Shown: positions 7,098 to 15,617, counted from the first letter of the stretch. The stretch is DNA of 32,115 nt from Caldilinea sp. CFX5 (GCA_021405325.1 QWII01000118.1:1-32115), one strand, 5' to 3'. The notes: generated by a model from the sequence alone, not told the origin. Translations and numbers: made by a program.

Positions 7098-7143
7098 AGC
7101 GGCTCCTTTCCAGAAGAGATGCAGCGAATTGCAAGAAAAACAA

Positions 7144-7155
7144 GAACATTTGTTC
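7144..7155. promoter_or_regulatory. GAAC-N4-GTTC palindrome, possible LexA-type box
   Basis: GAACATTTGTTC is a perfect 12-bp palindrome located at about +1 to +12 of the VOC gene promoter. GAAC-N4-GTTC is the half-site pattern of Gram-positive (DinR/Cheo) LexA boxes. Whether LexA in this organism uses it is unknown. Confidence 0.4.
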
Positions 7156-7162
7156 CAGTTGC

Positions 7163-7191
7163 AGTATAGGTCACTGCTAAGCGCTTGTCAA
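7163..7191 (-). promoter_or_regulatory. Sigma70-type promoter of the VOC gene
   Basis: On the minus strand: TTGACA (7186-7191), 17-nt spacer, TATACT (7163-7168). This is close to the full consensus and points at the VOC gene 66 bases away. Confidence 0.65.
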
Positions 7192-7193
7192 AT

Positions 7194-7278
7194 CGTAGCT
7201 ACTAAGCTCATCGCCGGTTCGTGACCGGCGACCCCATCACCGGTCACGAACCGGTTACGAGCGGGCTTAGTAGCTACG
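7194..7278. repeat. Nested palindrome with 14-bp outer and 15-bp inner arms
   Basis: Outer arms CGTAGCTACTAAGC (7194-7207) and GCTTAGTAGCTACG (7265-7278); inner arms CCGGTTCGTGACCGG (7214-7228) and CCGGTCACGAACCGG (7240-7254), both perfect. The inner pair is separated by 11 nt. It lies between divergent genes, directly upstream of the VOC promoter. The GAGCGGGCTTA segment at 7259-7269 recurs at 24000-24010 beside another palindrome. Confidence 0.88.
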
Positions 7279-7371
7279 TCAAAGCTAAGAGAGTTGCACT
7301 GCTGGCAAGTTTGGGGCGCTAAGGTGACAAAAATCTGGCTGACGACTCTCCGGTTTTTAGCGGCGTTTCTA

Positions 7372-7400
7372 CTGACCTTTCGCTGCTTTTCTGCTACACT
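7372..7400 (+). promoter_or_regulatory. Candidate extended -10 promoter for the secreted repeat protein
   Basis: CTGACC (7372-7377), 17-nt spacer, TACACT (7395-7400) with TGC immediately before it (extended -10). It would give a leader of about 195 nt before ATG 7604. In the rest of the stretch 7279-7603 I see no gene; 7490-7530 has repeated short TGGTAC/TGGCAC words of unknown role. Confidence 0.4.
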
Positions 7401-7603
7401 GGCTTTACCCACATCAACCTACCTGAATGAGGATTACACGAGCTGACGCCGCTATGTTCGTGGGCGGGCTTTGTATACCCTGAATGGTACACAAATGGCA
7501 CACGCAATGGTACGAAATTGGCGCTTGTGATGCCCGCGCCGTCGCTAGTAGAATAGAGCACCCGTTTCGTTTGGTCCGTTGTTTACCCAAAACGAGAGGT
7601 TTT

Positions 7604-9772
7604 ATGACCCAATTCACCATCTATTCAAAATTACCAACGTTCCTCCGTCGTGACCGCACCCATCTTGCCCCCACCCTTTCTCTTACCCTGGCTCTCGTCA
7701 GTTTTCTTGTTGTTAGCATGCTCGCTTTCGGCCTTTTTGCCGCAACTGCCACTGCCGAGGAGTTAGGGCCGGAGGCGCCAGGGAGCATTGCCGGCGTGGT
7801 GAAAGCGCCGGACGGTGCGCCGCAAGGAGGGATTCAGATCACGCTCTTTAATCGTACAGGAAATGAGGTACAAACGATCACTACACAAGCTGACGGCAGC
7901 TACCGCTTTTCTTTGTTGCCGGCAGCCATTTATCGAATTGGTATGAGCCGTGCGCAAACTGGCTACGCTCCGCTCTATTACCCGGCAGCACCAACCTTCT
8001 GGAAGGCTGCTGAGATTAATGTGGCCGGTAATCAAGTGACTGGTATCGATTTGCTGCTGCAGCCAGTGGGTCAAATTGCCGGTACGATCACAGCAACTCA
8101 TGGTTTTACCTTGACGGCTATTTCTGTTTCTCTTTTACAACAAGGACGGTTGCCAAGCATTTCCTTTTGGGAAACGATCCAAACAATCAATTTACCAGCG
8201 GCTGGCGGCGTCTATACATTTACTGGTCTCAGCGCAGATACCTATCTGATTTGCGCTTCGGGTTTCAATGTGGCGCTTTCTACGTATGAATGTTACGACA
8301 ATGTTTCCACTGTTGAACGTGCATCATTGATCACTCTACCGGTTGGGGCAAAGCTTAGCAACATTAATCTTGTGCTGGGGGACAATGCTGATTATCCCGA
8401 GATTCGCGGCCTGGTAACTTCGCCCAATGGTGAACCACTGGCGGGCATCGATGTTTACGCTATGTTCATTCCGCCCGCAATGCCCCCTTATCCAACGGTG
8501 CGTTCCAAATTTATTGTGCCCACTGCTACAAGCCCATCGCCACCGATTTTTGATCCGAACTACGGCACTTCCTTTGCCATACGCACAGATTTGAATGGGA
8601 ACTACCAGTTTAGGGGCTTAAATGAAGGGCGCTACCGCCTTTTCTTTAGCGACGCAACCGGCGTCCACCGGTATGAATACTATAACGATGCTTTGCTGAT
8701 GGAGCAGGCTACCCTCATCGACATTGCTTCGGGCCAGGTCGTTTCTACTATCAATGCTCAACTGGAACCCGGCAGCCAGATCGAGGGTGCGATCACACTA
8801 TTAGGGCAACCAGCCTTATCTGGGCGTGTCGTTGTTGAAACGAAAACACCCCTCGGCTGGCAGTATGTTGTGAATGGTCTTGCTGAATTCAAGGAAGGAC
8901 ACTATCGGATTGGCGGTCTGCCGCCAGGTGTCTATCGCGTTTCTGCCTCAAGCCAAATCTATGACGGCATGACATCCTATGAATACAGCGGTTACTTTGG
9001 CGGCAAGACGGCAGCAACGGCGACAGCGATTACCCTTGGCGTTGGCGAAGCAAAGCAAGCTGATATGACGTTAACCGGCGGGCCATTGTTTGAGGGTGGC
9101 ATTTCGGGACGTGTAACTGCTGGTGGTTCACCACTTGCCGGCGCTGTCGTTGCTCTTTATAAGAATCCGATTATTTGTTGTACAGCGCTGTTGCCAAGCC
9201 CGCAGGTTTATGTTTTCACCAACCAGAATGGGGATTACACCATTAATGGGTTGGTTCCCGGTGTCTATCAACTGGGCGTGACTGATCCGACGGGGATCTA
9301 TGCAACGACCTATTACACTGGCCAGGCCGTGCCAATGATGGCTAACAACCTGATCATTAGAGAAAGCAAAGTTGTGACTAATGTTAACGTCAATTTACCA
9401 CTTGCCGGGGCAATTCAGGGGCGCGCCACCACAATTCAGGGGCAACCAGTTGCGGGGCTATCTGTTCTGGTTTATGCGAACCTGTACGCTGATCGGAATG
9501 TAGATTTATCTTATCTGGTCGCTAGTGGTGTACAAACCGACGAGAATGGTCAGTATCGCATCAAAGGGCTTCACGCCGGCAAATATAATGTTTGTTTCTT
9601 AGGCAGGGCCAACAACGTCCTCCACTGTCATGGCGCTCTCTATGCGCTTGATCCATCATCGCTTTTTACCAATGCGCGGCCTGTTACTTTGGCCGCCGGT
9701 GAAACGAAGTTGAATGTTGATTTGCTTTGGGGGCCTGCGCGCCTCTACTATCTCCCTATTATTGCCCGCTAG
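7604..9772 (+). CDS. Secreted protein with repeated carboxypeptidase-regulatory-like domains
   Basis: A 722-residue exported protein. The start ATG 7604 is chosen because AGAGGT precedes it and it gives a normal signal peptide: a basic N-region, a hydrophobic core (LSLTLALVSFLVVSMLAFG) and an ATAEE cleavage area. The rest consists of about six Ig-like CarboxypepD_reg/Cna-B-type units, each with G-x-I-x-G-x-V, an A-x-V turn, D-G-x-Y-x-F/I-x-G-L-x-x-G-x-Y, and a closing YY-x(n)-A strand before the next unit. Such domains act as stalks or binding modules outside the cell. The protein ends with LYYLPIIAR, a short Tyr-Leu-Pro tail that I associate with secreted proteins of Chloroflexota. No catalytic domain is seen. 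Confidence 0.8.
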   Translation: MTQFTIYSKLPTFLRRDRTHLAPTLSLTLALVSFLVVSMLAFGLFAATATAEELGPEAPGSIAGVVKAPDGAPQGGIQITLFNRTGNEVQTITTQADGSYRFSLLPAAIYRIGMSRAQTGYAPLYYPAAPTFWKAAEINVAGNQVTGIDLLLQPVGQIAGTITATHGFTLTAISVSLLQQGRLPSISFWETIQTINLPAAGGVYTFTGLSADTYLICASGFNVALSTYECYDNVSTVERASLITLPVGAKLSNINLVLGDNADYPEIRGLVTSPNGEPLAGIDVYAMFIPPAMPPYPTVRSKFIVPTATSPSPPIFDPNYGTSFAIRTDLNGNYQFRGLNEGRYRLFFSDATGVHRYEYYNDALLMEQATLIDIASGQVVSTINAQLEPGSQIEGAITLLGQPALSGRVVVETKTPLGWQYVVNGLAEFKEGHYRIGGLPPGVYRVSASSQIYDGMTSYEYSGYFGGKTAATATAITLGVGEAKQADMTLTGGPLFEGGISGRVTAGGSPLAGAVVALYKNPIICCTALLPSPQVYVFTNQNGDYTINGLVPGVYQLGVTDPTGIYATTYYTGQAVPMMANNLIIRESKVVTNVNVNLPLAGAIQGRATTIQGQPVAGLSVLVYANLYADRNVDLSYLVASGVQTDENGQYRIKGLHAGKYNVCFLGRANNVLHCHGALYALDPSSLFTNARPVTLAAGETKLNVDLLWGPARLYYLPIIAR

Positions 9773-9812
9773 TTTCCCCATTCGCCACGAATACAGTATA
9801 ATACTGTCCATC

Positions 9813-9850
9813 AACAGGGGGCGGCCACTGCTGCCCCCCTGTTTGTTATT
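9813..9850 (+). terminator. Intrinsic terminator after the secreted protein gene
   Basis: AACAGGGGG (9813-9821) pairs with CCCCCTGTT (9835-9843), followed by a T-rich run TTGTTATT. It lies 41 bases after the stop and about 65 bases before the MoxR gene. A short palindrome CAGTATAATACTG (9794-9806) with a TATAAT word lies just upstream, without a good -35 box. Confidence 0.7.
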
Positions 9851-9914
9851 CATGATGACGCTTCCCCATCATCGTTGAAGCACCTTATCCCGCTGATCCA
9901 GAAGGAATTTTCGC

Positions 9915-10883
9915 TTGCTTGACATAACACCTGTTCAACAGATCGCCCAGACGGTGCGCACCAATGTGGCGCGGGTCATTGTGGGCAAAGATGCGGTTAT
10001 CGACCTGCTGCTCGTCGCCCTCTTTTGCGAAGGGCATGTGCTGCTGGAAGATGTCCCCGGCATCGGCAAGACGACGCTGGCGAAGACGTTGGCCCGCTCC
10101 ATTGGCGCCAGCTTTCAGCGCATCCAATTCACGCCCGACCTGCTCCCCTCGGACATTACCGGCGTCAGTATCTACAACCAGCAGACCCACCAATTTGACT
10201 ACCGCGCCGGCCCGGTGATGGCGCAACTGGTGCTGGCCGACGAGATCAACCGCGCCGGCCCGCGCACCCAATCGGCGCTGCTGGAAGCGATGGAAGAGCG
10301 CCAGGTCACGGTCGATGGCGCCACCCGTCCGCTGCCCTACCCCTTCCTGGTGCTGGCGACGCAAAACCCGGTCGAGTTGGAAGGGACGTTTCCCCTGCCC
10401 GAAGCGCAAGTAGATCGTTTCCTGATGCGCGTGGCGTTGGGCTATCCTACCCGTGAAGATGAACGGCAGATTTTACGCCGTTTCCGCGCCGCCAACCCGC
10501 TGACTGCCTTGACGCCGGTCGTTTCCACCGACGAGATCCGCCAGGCCAACCAGATCTGTCGCGAAGTTTTTGTTCATACCGTGTTGGAAGATTATCTGCT
10601 CGATCTGGTCGCCGCTACCCGCAAACATGCGGCCTTTGCTCTGGGTGTCAGTCCGCGCGGCGCGTTGGCGCTTTACCGGACGGTGCAGGCCGTGGCCGCT
10701 GTGCGTGGGCGTAACTATGTCATCCCGGAAGACATCAAGCTGATGGCGTTGCCGGTGCTGGCTCATCGGCTGGCTCGCAGCATTGATGCCCGCTTACATG
10801 GGCAATCGACCCAGCAGGTGTTGGCAAATCTGCTCAACGAGATCCCGGTGCCGGTCGAAGAGAACTGGGCGCACCGCTCATGA
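9915..10883 (+). CDS. MoxR-family AAA+ ATPase
   Basis: AAA+ chaperone-like ATPase of 322 residues in the cytoplasm. Walker A is PGIGKTT (residues 48-54), Walker B LVLADE (D109, E110), and the MoxR-typical ATQNPVELEGTFPLPEAQVDRF follows at about 148-169. The start TTG 9915 is chosen because GAAGGA lies 8-14 bases upstream and the family N-terminus begins right there; the next in-frame ATG would remove the Walker A motif. MoxR proteins work with DUF58 proteins in maturation of other proteins or the cell envelope. The last bases overlap the DUF58 start as ATGA, so the two are translationally coupled. Confidence 0.93.
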   Translation: MLDITPVQQIAQTVRTNVARVIVGKDAVIDLLLVALFCEGHVLLEDVPGIGKTTLAKTLARSIGASFQRIQFTPDLLPSDITGVSIYNQQTHQFDYRAGPVMAQLVLADEINRAGPRTQSALLEAMEERQVTVDGATRPLPYPFLVLATQNPVELEGTFPLPEAQVDRFLMRVALGYPTREDERQILRRFRAANPLTALTPVVSTDEIRQANQICREVFVHTVLEDYLLDLVAATRKHAAFALGVSPRGALALYRTVQAVAAVRGRNYVIPEDIKLMALPVLAHRLARSIDARLHGQSTQQVLANLLNEIPVPVEENWAHRS

Positions 10884-12151
10884 GTCGCCGCGCCGTGATT
10901 GCGATTGGCGCGGTGACGCTGCTCAGCGTGATCCTGCGCCAGGAGTTGTTGCTGTTGATCAGCGTGCTGCTCTGGTTGGTGGCCGGCGCGGCGACCATTT
11001 GGGCGCGCTATTGTCTGGTGGCGCTCACCTATCGCCGCCACCTGGGCACGACCCGGCTGCACTGGGGCGAAGAGACCGACCTGCGGCTGGAAGTTGTCAA
11101 CGCCAAGCCGCTGCCGCTACCCTGGCTGCGCATCGACGACGCCATCCCCGCCAGCCTGCACATGACCAGCCAACAATTGGCCGAAGAGGAAGATGGCGCC
11201 ATGCGTCGGCTGGTGACAGTGCTGTCGCTGCGTTGGTATGAACGGGTGATCCGGCGCTATCGGGTGCAGGGAACACAGCGGGGTGTCTGGCACTTTGGCC
11301 CGGCCCAGTTGCGCTCCGGCGACATCTTTGGCTTTGACATCCGCCGCCTGATCGACGAGACGCCCAGCACCCTGCTCATCTACCCGCGCCTGGTGCCGGT
11401 GACGGCGCTGGGCTTGCCGGCCCGTTACCCGCTGGGCGACCTGCCGACACCCCGCCGGGTGGTGGAAGATCCGCTGCGGCTGATGGGGGTGCGTGAGTAT
11501 GTCCAGGGCGACAACTTTCGCCACATCCACTGGAAAGCCACGGCGCGCAAACAAGCGTTGCAAACCAAACTCTTTGACCCTTCGTCCAGCCAGCCGCTTG
11601 CCTTTTTTCTCAATATCAGCACAGCCGAACAATTTAGCGATGGCTATGATCTGGCGCTGCGCGAATTTGCCATTACGGTGGCGGCGTCGCTGGCGCGTCA
11701 CTTCTGGTTGGAAAAGAAGCCGGTCGGGCTGTATTGCAATACGTTGATTCCCGGCAGTTTGCAACATATTCGCCTGCGCCCCCGCTATCACCCGGAGCAA
11801 CTGGAACAACTGCTGGTGGCCCTGGCGCAGATTGACGATGTACGGGGCCGCTGGCCGTTAGAGACATTATTGCAGATGGAAGCCGCCGGTCTGCCCTACG
11901 GCGCCACGGTGGTGGTGATCACCCCAATCTTCAATCAACGGCTGGAACAGACGCTGCTCGACCTGCGCCGTCGCGAATACGCCGTCGTGTTGATCACCTT
12001 AGGCGAAACCAAGTGGCAACGGCCAACCCCCAATATCCAATACCACCACCTGGACGCCTATCTGGCGACGCCGTCCGAACCGACCGCTTCCGGTTCATAT
12101 GAAGACGAGGCATGGCATGTCATCGAAAGCATCAATCTGGGTCAGCGATAG
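10880..12151 (+). CDS. DUF58 domain protein, MoxR partner
   Basis: A 423-residue membrane-anchored protein. Two hydrophobic segments lie near the N-terminus (about residues 5-18 and 22-42). The DUF58 signature DPLRLMGVREYVQGDNFR and IHWKATARKQALQTK sits at about 198-232, followed by a von Willebrand A-like alpha/beta part. DUF58 proteins are nearly always encoded next to MoxR and are thought to be its partner or client at the membrane; a biochemical role is not established for most. ATG 10880 overlaps the MoxR stop. The end overlaps the following gene by 35 bases. Confidence 0.9.
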   Translation: MSRRAVIAIGAVTLLSVILRQELLLLISVLLWLVAGAATIWARYCLVALTYRRHLGTTRLHWGEETDLRLEVVNAKPLPLPWLRIDDAIPASLHMTSQQLAEEEDGAMRRLVTVLSLRWYERVIRRYRVQGTQRGVWHFGPAQLRSGDIFGFDIRRLIDETPSTLLIYPRLVPVTALGLPARYPLGDLPTPRRVVEDPLRLMGVREYVQGDNFRHIHWKATARKQALQTKLFDPSSSQPLAFFLNISTAEQFSDGYDLALREFAITVAASLARHFWLEKKPVGLYCNTLIPGSLQHIRLRPRYHPEQLEQLLVALAQIDDVRGRWPLETLLQMEAAGLPYGATVVVITPIFNQRLEQTLLDLRRREYAVVLITLGETKWQRPTPNIQYHHLDAYLATPSEPTASGSYEDEAWHVIESINLGQR

Positions 12152-13676
12152 CATTCTGGCGCTGCTGCTCACCCTCATGCGCTACGCCTGGCTCTGGCCC
12201 TGGTTTGAACTGGTGCGCGCCTTTTTGGCGCCCCAATATCAGGGCGAATTGCTGGCGCGCTGGGAACTGATTGTCACACCGCTGGTCGCCTTTGGCTTGA
12301 CCCGCTTTGTGGCCGGTGAAACGATCGTCACCGAAACGAACGCCGGGCAGGAGAATGACGCACCGACCTGGCGCAATCGTTTGCTGGTCGCGCTGGTGGG
12401 GTTGGTCGGCATTCTGGCAATCCTCTGGTGGCAACTCTATGCGACTCGCTATCCGCTCTGGGATATTGGCTGGCTGCAACAACTGGGCGATGCGTTGATT
12501 CACTGGGACATCAACGTTGGCCTGCCGGCGGCGGGCATTGCGATTGGGTTGCTAGTCATGCTTTGGCTTAAGGGGCTGGGCGACGCCGCCCGCGCCATGA
12601 CCCATGATGATGTGTGGGGGGTATTGCAGACGGGGATTATTGCTCTGGTGCTCTATCTGGCGATCCTCAGCCGCCGCCCGGAGGGCTTGCCGCCCATCCT
12701 CTTTCAACAGGTGCTGCTGCTCTTTACCGCCGGCATGGTGGCGCTGGCTTTTTCCAGCCTCAAGATTACAATGGGGTTGGATCGGGCGCTAGGGATGGGG
12801 CAACGCCGGGTGGCCGCTACGCCCATGCTCAGTCGCTACTGGTTGATCAGCGTGACGGCAACGGTCGTGATCCTGCTGGGCATTGGTTTGGGCATTGGTG
12901 CGCTGGTTGCGCCGGAGCAGTTGGCGCGCTTGCTGGCGGTCATCCAGATGATCGGCAGCGCAATTGGTCGAGTTATCGGTTGGGTTTTGTTGGTGGTGGG
13001 CTATGTGCTCTTTCTCATTACCTATTACATTGCCCTGCTTCTTGCGCCGATTCTTCAACGGCTCTTTGCAGCCATTCAAGAGTCGCCCTTGATGGAACTG
13101 GCGCGGCTGCCCGAACAACAACTGGAACTGGATCAGGTCTTGGCCGACCCGACCATCATTCCCGACACTTATCGCTGGATCGCGTTGGCACTGGTGGTGG
13201 CAACGCTTTTGCTCATCTTTGCCCTGGCCGTGCGGCGCTTGCGCACTGCGCCGGCGGTGCTGGTCGATGAGGTGCGCGAGTCGATTTTGACCACTGATCT
13301 TTTGCAGGAACAGTTGGCCGGTTTATGGAACCGCTGGTTTGGGCGACGACCTGGGCAAGCCGATCCCTTTCTGTCATTGAACGGCGAAGAAGAAAGCCGC
13401 CGCCGGATTCGGACGGCCTACCAACAGTTGTTGGCGCTCACGGCCAACTTAGGCCAAAGCCGCCAGCCGGGCGCGACGCCCACCGAATATCAAGCCACAC
13501 TCCAACTGCCGACGGCAGAAACCGCCCAACAACTGGCTGCGCTCACCGCCGCCTATCATCAAGCCCGTTACGCTGCCGATGCCCCCACGGCAGCCCAAGC
13601 GGCCAACGCCCAAGCCGCTTGGGAACAGGTGCAAACCCAAATGAAACCAAGCGCACCAGAGACGAATCCGCCCTGA
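12117..13676 (+). CDS. Multi-pass membrane protein with C-terminal DUF4129 domain
   Basis: A protein of 519 residues with about eight membrane segments followed by a soluble C-terminal part. The end (about residues 425-505) reads RRIRTAYQQLLALTANLG, TPTEYQATL and LTAAYHQARYA, the pattern of the DUF4129 domain that normally ends TgpA-type transglutaminase-like proteins. The transglutaminase domain itself is not seen: the middle is a run of membrane helices with no Cys-His-Asp core, and no separate transglutaminase gene lies nearby. ATG 12117 is chosen because GACGAGG lies just upstream; ATG 12099 in the same frame is possible. Third gene of the MoxR operon. Confidence 0.82.
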   Translation: MSSKASIWVSDSILALLLTLMRYAWLWPWFELVRAFLAPQYQGELLARWELIVTPLVAFGLTRFVAGETIVTETNAGQENDAPTWRNRLLVALVGLVGILAILWWQLYATRYPLWDIGWLQQLGDALIHWDINVGLPAAGIAIGLLVMLWLKGLGDAARAMTHDDVWGVLQTGIIALVLYLAILSRRPEGLPPILFQQVLLLFTAGMVALAFSSLKITMGLDRALGMGQRRVAATPMLSRYWLISVTATVVILLGIGLGIGALVAPEQLARLLAVIQMIGSAIGRVIGWVLLVVGYVLFLITYYIALLLAPILQRLFAAIQESPLMELARLPEQQLELDQVLADPTIIPDTYRWIALALVVATLLLIFALAVRRLRTAPAVLVDEVRESILTTDLLQEQLAGLWNRWFGRRPGQADPFLSLNGEEESRRRIRTAYQQLLALTANLGQSRQPGATPTEYQATLQLPTAETAQQLAALTAAYHQARYAADAPTAAQAANAQAAWEQVQTQMKPSAPETNPP

Positions 13677-13874
13677 TTTGGGCAAGCGCGCCGCTTTACC
13701 GCAGAGGCGCAGAGGACGCAAAGATTTTCGCTGTCAATGTAATGTAAGTAATGTAAACTCAGCACCGTAAACAATCAATAGACCGCAATGTAGTCAATAT
13801 GGCAATTAGACCGACTCTGGACTACGCGACCTCACGACTGCGGACTACTGACAATGGAATAAGGAGGCTTTCTT
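13677..13874. other. Gene-free gap with a widespread GCAGAGGCGCAGAG-type repeat word
   Basis: No gene is seen. Bases 13698-13724 carry ACCGCAGAGGCGCAGAGGA and the following GCAAAG, a word I recognise as recurrent between genes in many environmental bacterial genomes. A TAATGTAA-type word is repeated at 13739-13757. AAGGAGG at 13861-13867 is the ribosome site of the next gene. Confidence 0.5.
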
Positions 13875-14534
13875 ATGCGTATCGTTGACATCAGCGGCCC
13901 CATTGAAGACAACATGTGGGCCTATGGCGACCCGTACCCGGCCCCGCGGATTGAACAGATCCCGCCGCCGGCCTGGCTTGATTATCCGGTCTATTCGCAG
14001 ACGGTCTCCTTTGCCGTGCAGAGCGGCACCTATCTGGAAACCGCCGCCCACATGGACCCCACCCGAATGCCGATTGACCAATTGCCGCTGGAACGCTGCT
14101 ACATGATCGACGCCGTGGCGTTGTGGATTCCCAAAGCGGCGAATGAGGCGATCACGGTTGATGATTTGATCCAGGCCGAACAAAGACACGGCGTCATAGT
14201 GCGACCGGGGGATGCGCTGCTCGTCGGCACGGGGTGGGACAAGCGATGGTATGCACCCGATTATGTCACCGACCCGCCCTATTTCCTGGCCGGCGCAATT
14301 GACTGGATTTTAGATCGGCAAGTCGCGCTGCTGGGGGGCGACACGCCGCGCTATGACAGCCCGCACAATCCCCAAAACTTCTTCCCCAAATTCTTTCAGA
14401 CTGAGATTTTACTCCTGGCGCCACTGGTCAATATGGATCAGGTGCAGAAGCCACGGGGCAAATTGATTGCGTTGCCGCTGAAGATCAAAGACGCCTGCGC
14501 TTCCCCGGTGCGCGCATTGTATATCGAGGAGTAG
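13875..14534 (+). CDS. Cyclase-family (arylformamidase-like) hydrolase with altered metal motif
   Basis: A 219-residue protein of the cyclase/kynurenine-formamidase fold family (PF04199), recognised from MRIVDISGPIEDNMWAYGDP, the G-T core near residue 51, PGDALLVGTGW and LLGGDTPRYDSP. In known members an H-x-G-T-H-x-D-x-x-x-H motif binds the metal. Here it reads Q49-S-G-T-Y53-L-E55-T-A-A-H59, so three of the four ligands are changed. The protein may bind metal differently, use another chemistry or have lost the hydrolase activity. AAGGAGG precedes the ATG. The epimerase gene follows 5 bases after the stop, so they are likely co-transcribed. Confidence 0.8.
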   Translation: MRIVDISGPIEDNMWAYGDPYPAPRIEQIPPPAWLDYPVYSQTVSFAVQSGTYLETAAHMDPTRMPIDQLPLERCYMIDAVALWIPKAANEAITVDDLIQAEQRHGVIVRPGDALLVGTGWDKRWYAPDYVTDPPYFLAGAIDWILDRQVALLGGDTPRYDSPHNPQNFFPKFFQTEILLLAPLVNMDQVQKPRGKLIALPLKIKDACASPVRALYIEE

Positions 14535-14539
14535 CGGCT

Positions 14540-15436
14540 GTGCGGATTCTGATTACCGGCGCGACCGGCTTTATCGGTCGCCACCTGGTGGCGCGGCTGG
14601 CGGCGGAGCATGAAGTCTACGCGCTGGTTCGGCGCGTGCCGGCGTCACCGCTGCCTACCGTCCACTACCTTTGCCAGGATCTGGCGGAACCATTGGATCG
14701 CACTCAATTGCCCCAACACTTGGATGCCATCATTCATCAAGCGACGGTGATTGATACTGACCGCGTTGACCAGGCGATGCCCTTTCTGGTCAATGTGGTC
14801 GGAACGTGGCGCTTACTCGAATATGCGGCGGCAGTCGGGGTGCGCACCTTTGTTCACGCCTCGACCGGCGGCGTCTATGGGTGTAGTCACCAGCCGTTGC
14901 GCGAGAGTGACCCGCCCAACCCGCTGGATCTTTACAGCTTGACCAAAGCCCAGGCCGAATTGGCTGTGCAGGCCGCCCCTGGCGCTTTTCACAAAGTTGT
15001 GTTACGCTATTTCTTTCCGTATGGCGTTGGTACGCCCAATCCGATTCCCTCCTATGTCCGGCGGGCGGTGCAGGGTGAGCCGATTGAGATTTTGGCGAGT
15101 GGCGGCCCGTGGTTTAACCCGCTGCATATCACCGATGCCGTCGAGTTGACGGTGCAAGCGTTGACCCTTGATCAGTCGGTGACAGTCAATATTGCCGGTC
15201 AGGAAACAACCACCTTTGCCCAAATTGCCGAAATGGCTGCCCATCACGTTGGCCGGAAAGCCATCTTTCGGCAGATCGCTGATGAAGCAGCCATTCCATA
15301 TTATCGCGCCAATCTCATCGCTGCCACCGAGCGCATGAATCAACTTTTCTCAAGGCCGACTTGGATTTCCTTACAGCAAGGTATCACCGAATTGGCAATG
15401 CATTGCACGAACGCAGCTAGAACAAAACCCGTTTGA
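14540..15436 (+). CDS. NAD-dependent epimerase/dehydratase (extended SDR)
   Basis: An extended short-chain dehydrogenase/reductase of 298 residues. The dinucleotide motif TGATGFIG lies at residues 6-13, the catalytic Thr/Ser region is HASTGGVYG, and the Y-x-x-x-K pair is YSLTK. Enzymes of this group act on nucleotide sugars or free sugars as epimerases, dehydratases or dehydrogenases; the substrate is not readable. Start GTG 14540 has GAGGAG eight bases upstream. It is coupled to the cyclase-like gene before it and lies upstream of an ABC sugar importer, suggesting carbohydrate processing. Confidence 0.88.
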   Translation: MRILITGATGFIGRHLVARLAAEHEVYALVRRVPASPLPTVHYLCQDLAEPLDRTQLPQHLDAIIHQATVIDTDRVDQAMPFLVNVVGTWRLLEYAAAVGVRTFVHASTGGVYGCSHQPLRESDPPNPLDLYSLTKAQAELAVQAAPGAFHKVVLRYFFPYGVGTPNPIPSYVRRAVQGEPIEILASGGPWFNPLHITDAVELTVQALTLDQSVTVNIAGQETTTFAQIAEMAAHHVGRKAIFRQIADEAAIPYYRANLIAATERMNQLFSRPTWISLQQGITELAMHCTNAARTKPV

Positions 15437-15461
15437 CGCTCAAGCCGATTGATCATATAAT
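15433..15461 (+). promoter_or_regulatory. Strong sigma70-type promoter of the ABC importer operon
   Basis: TTGACG (15433-15438), 17-nt spacer, TATAAT (15456-15461). The -35 box overlaps the epimerase stop codon. The start near 15468 gives a leader of about 150 nt that includes the inverted repeat at 15488-15528, so the importer can be expressed separately from the genes before it. Confidence 0.65.
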
Positions 15462-15487
15462 TCAGCACGGCGTGTCGCATGCTACGG

Positions 15488-15528
15488 GATTCGTGACCGC
15501 ACAATCACTGTTCATGCTATCACGAATC
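15488..15528. promoter_or_regulatory. Inverted repeat in the leader of the binding-protein gene
   Basis: GATTCGTGA (15488-15496) and TCACGAATC (15520-15528) are perfect reverse complements, 23 nt apart. A second possible pair is GGGATTC (15486-15492) with GAATCCC (15538-15544), which cannot form together with the first. It lies 20-60 bases after the likely start, so it could be an operator or an RNA switch between two hairpins. Confidence 0.45.
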
Positions 15529-15617
15529 ACACGACCTGAATCCCAAACATAGTGAACACCCCTAAATCGCTGTTCCATCATTTTATTCTTTCGACCATTT
15601 TTGAAGGAGAGAATGTT

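Noticed and set aside
9797..9802. TATAAT before the MoxR gene as its promoter
   Set aside because: No -35 box at 16-18 nt, and a strong terminator follows before the gene.
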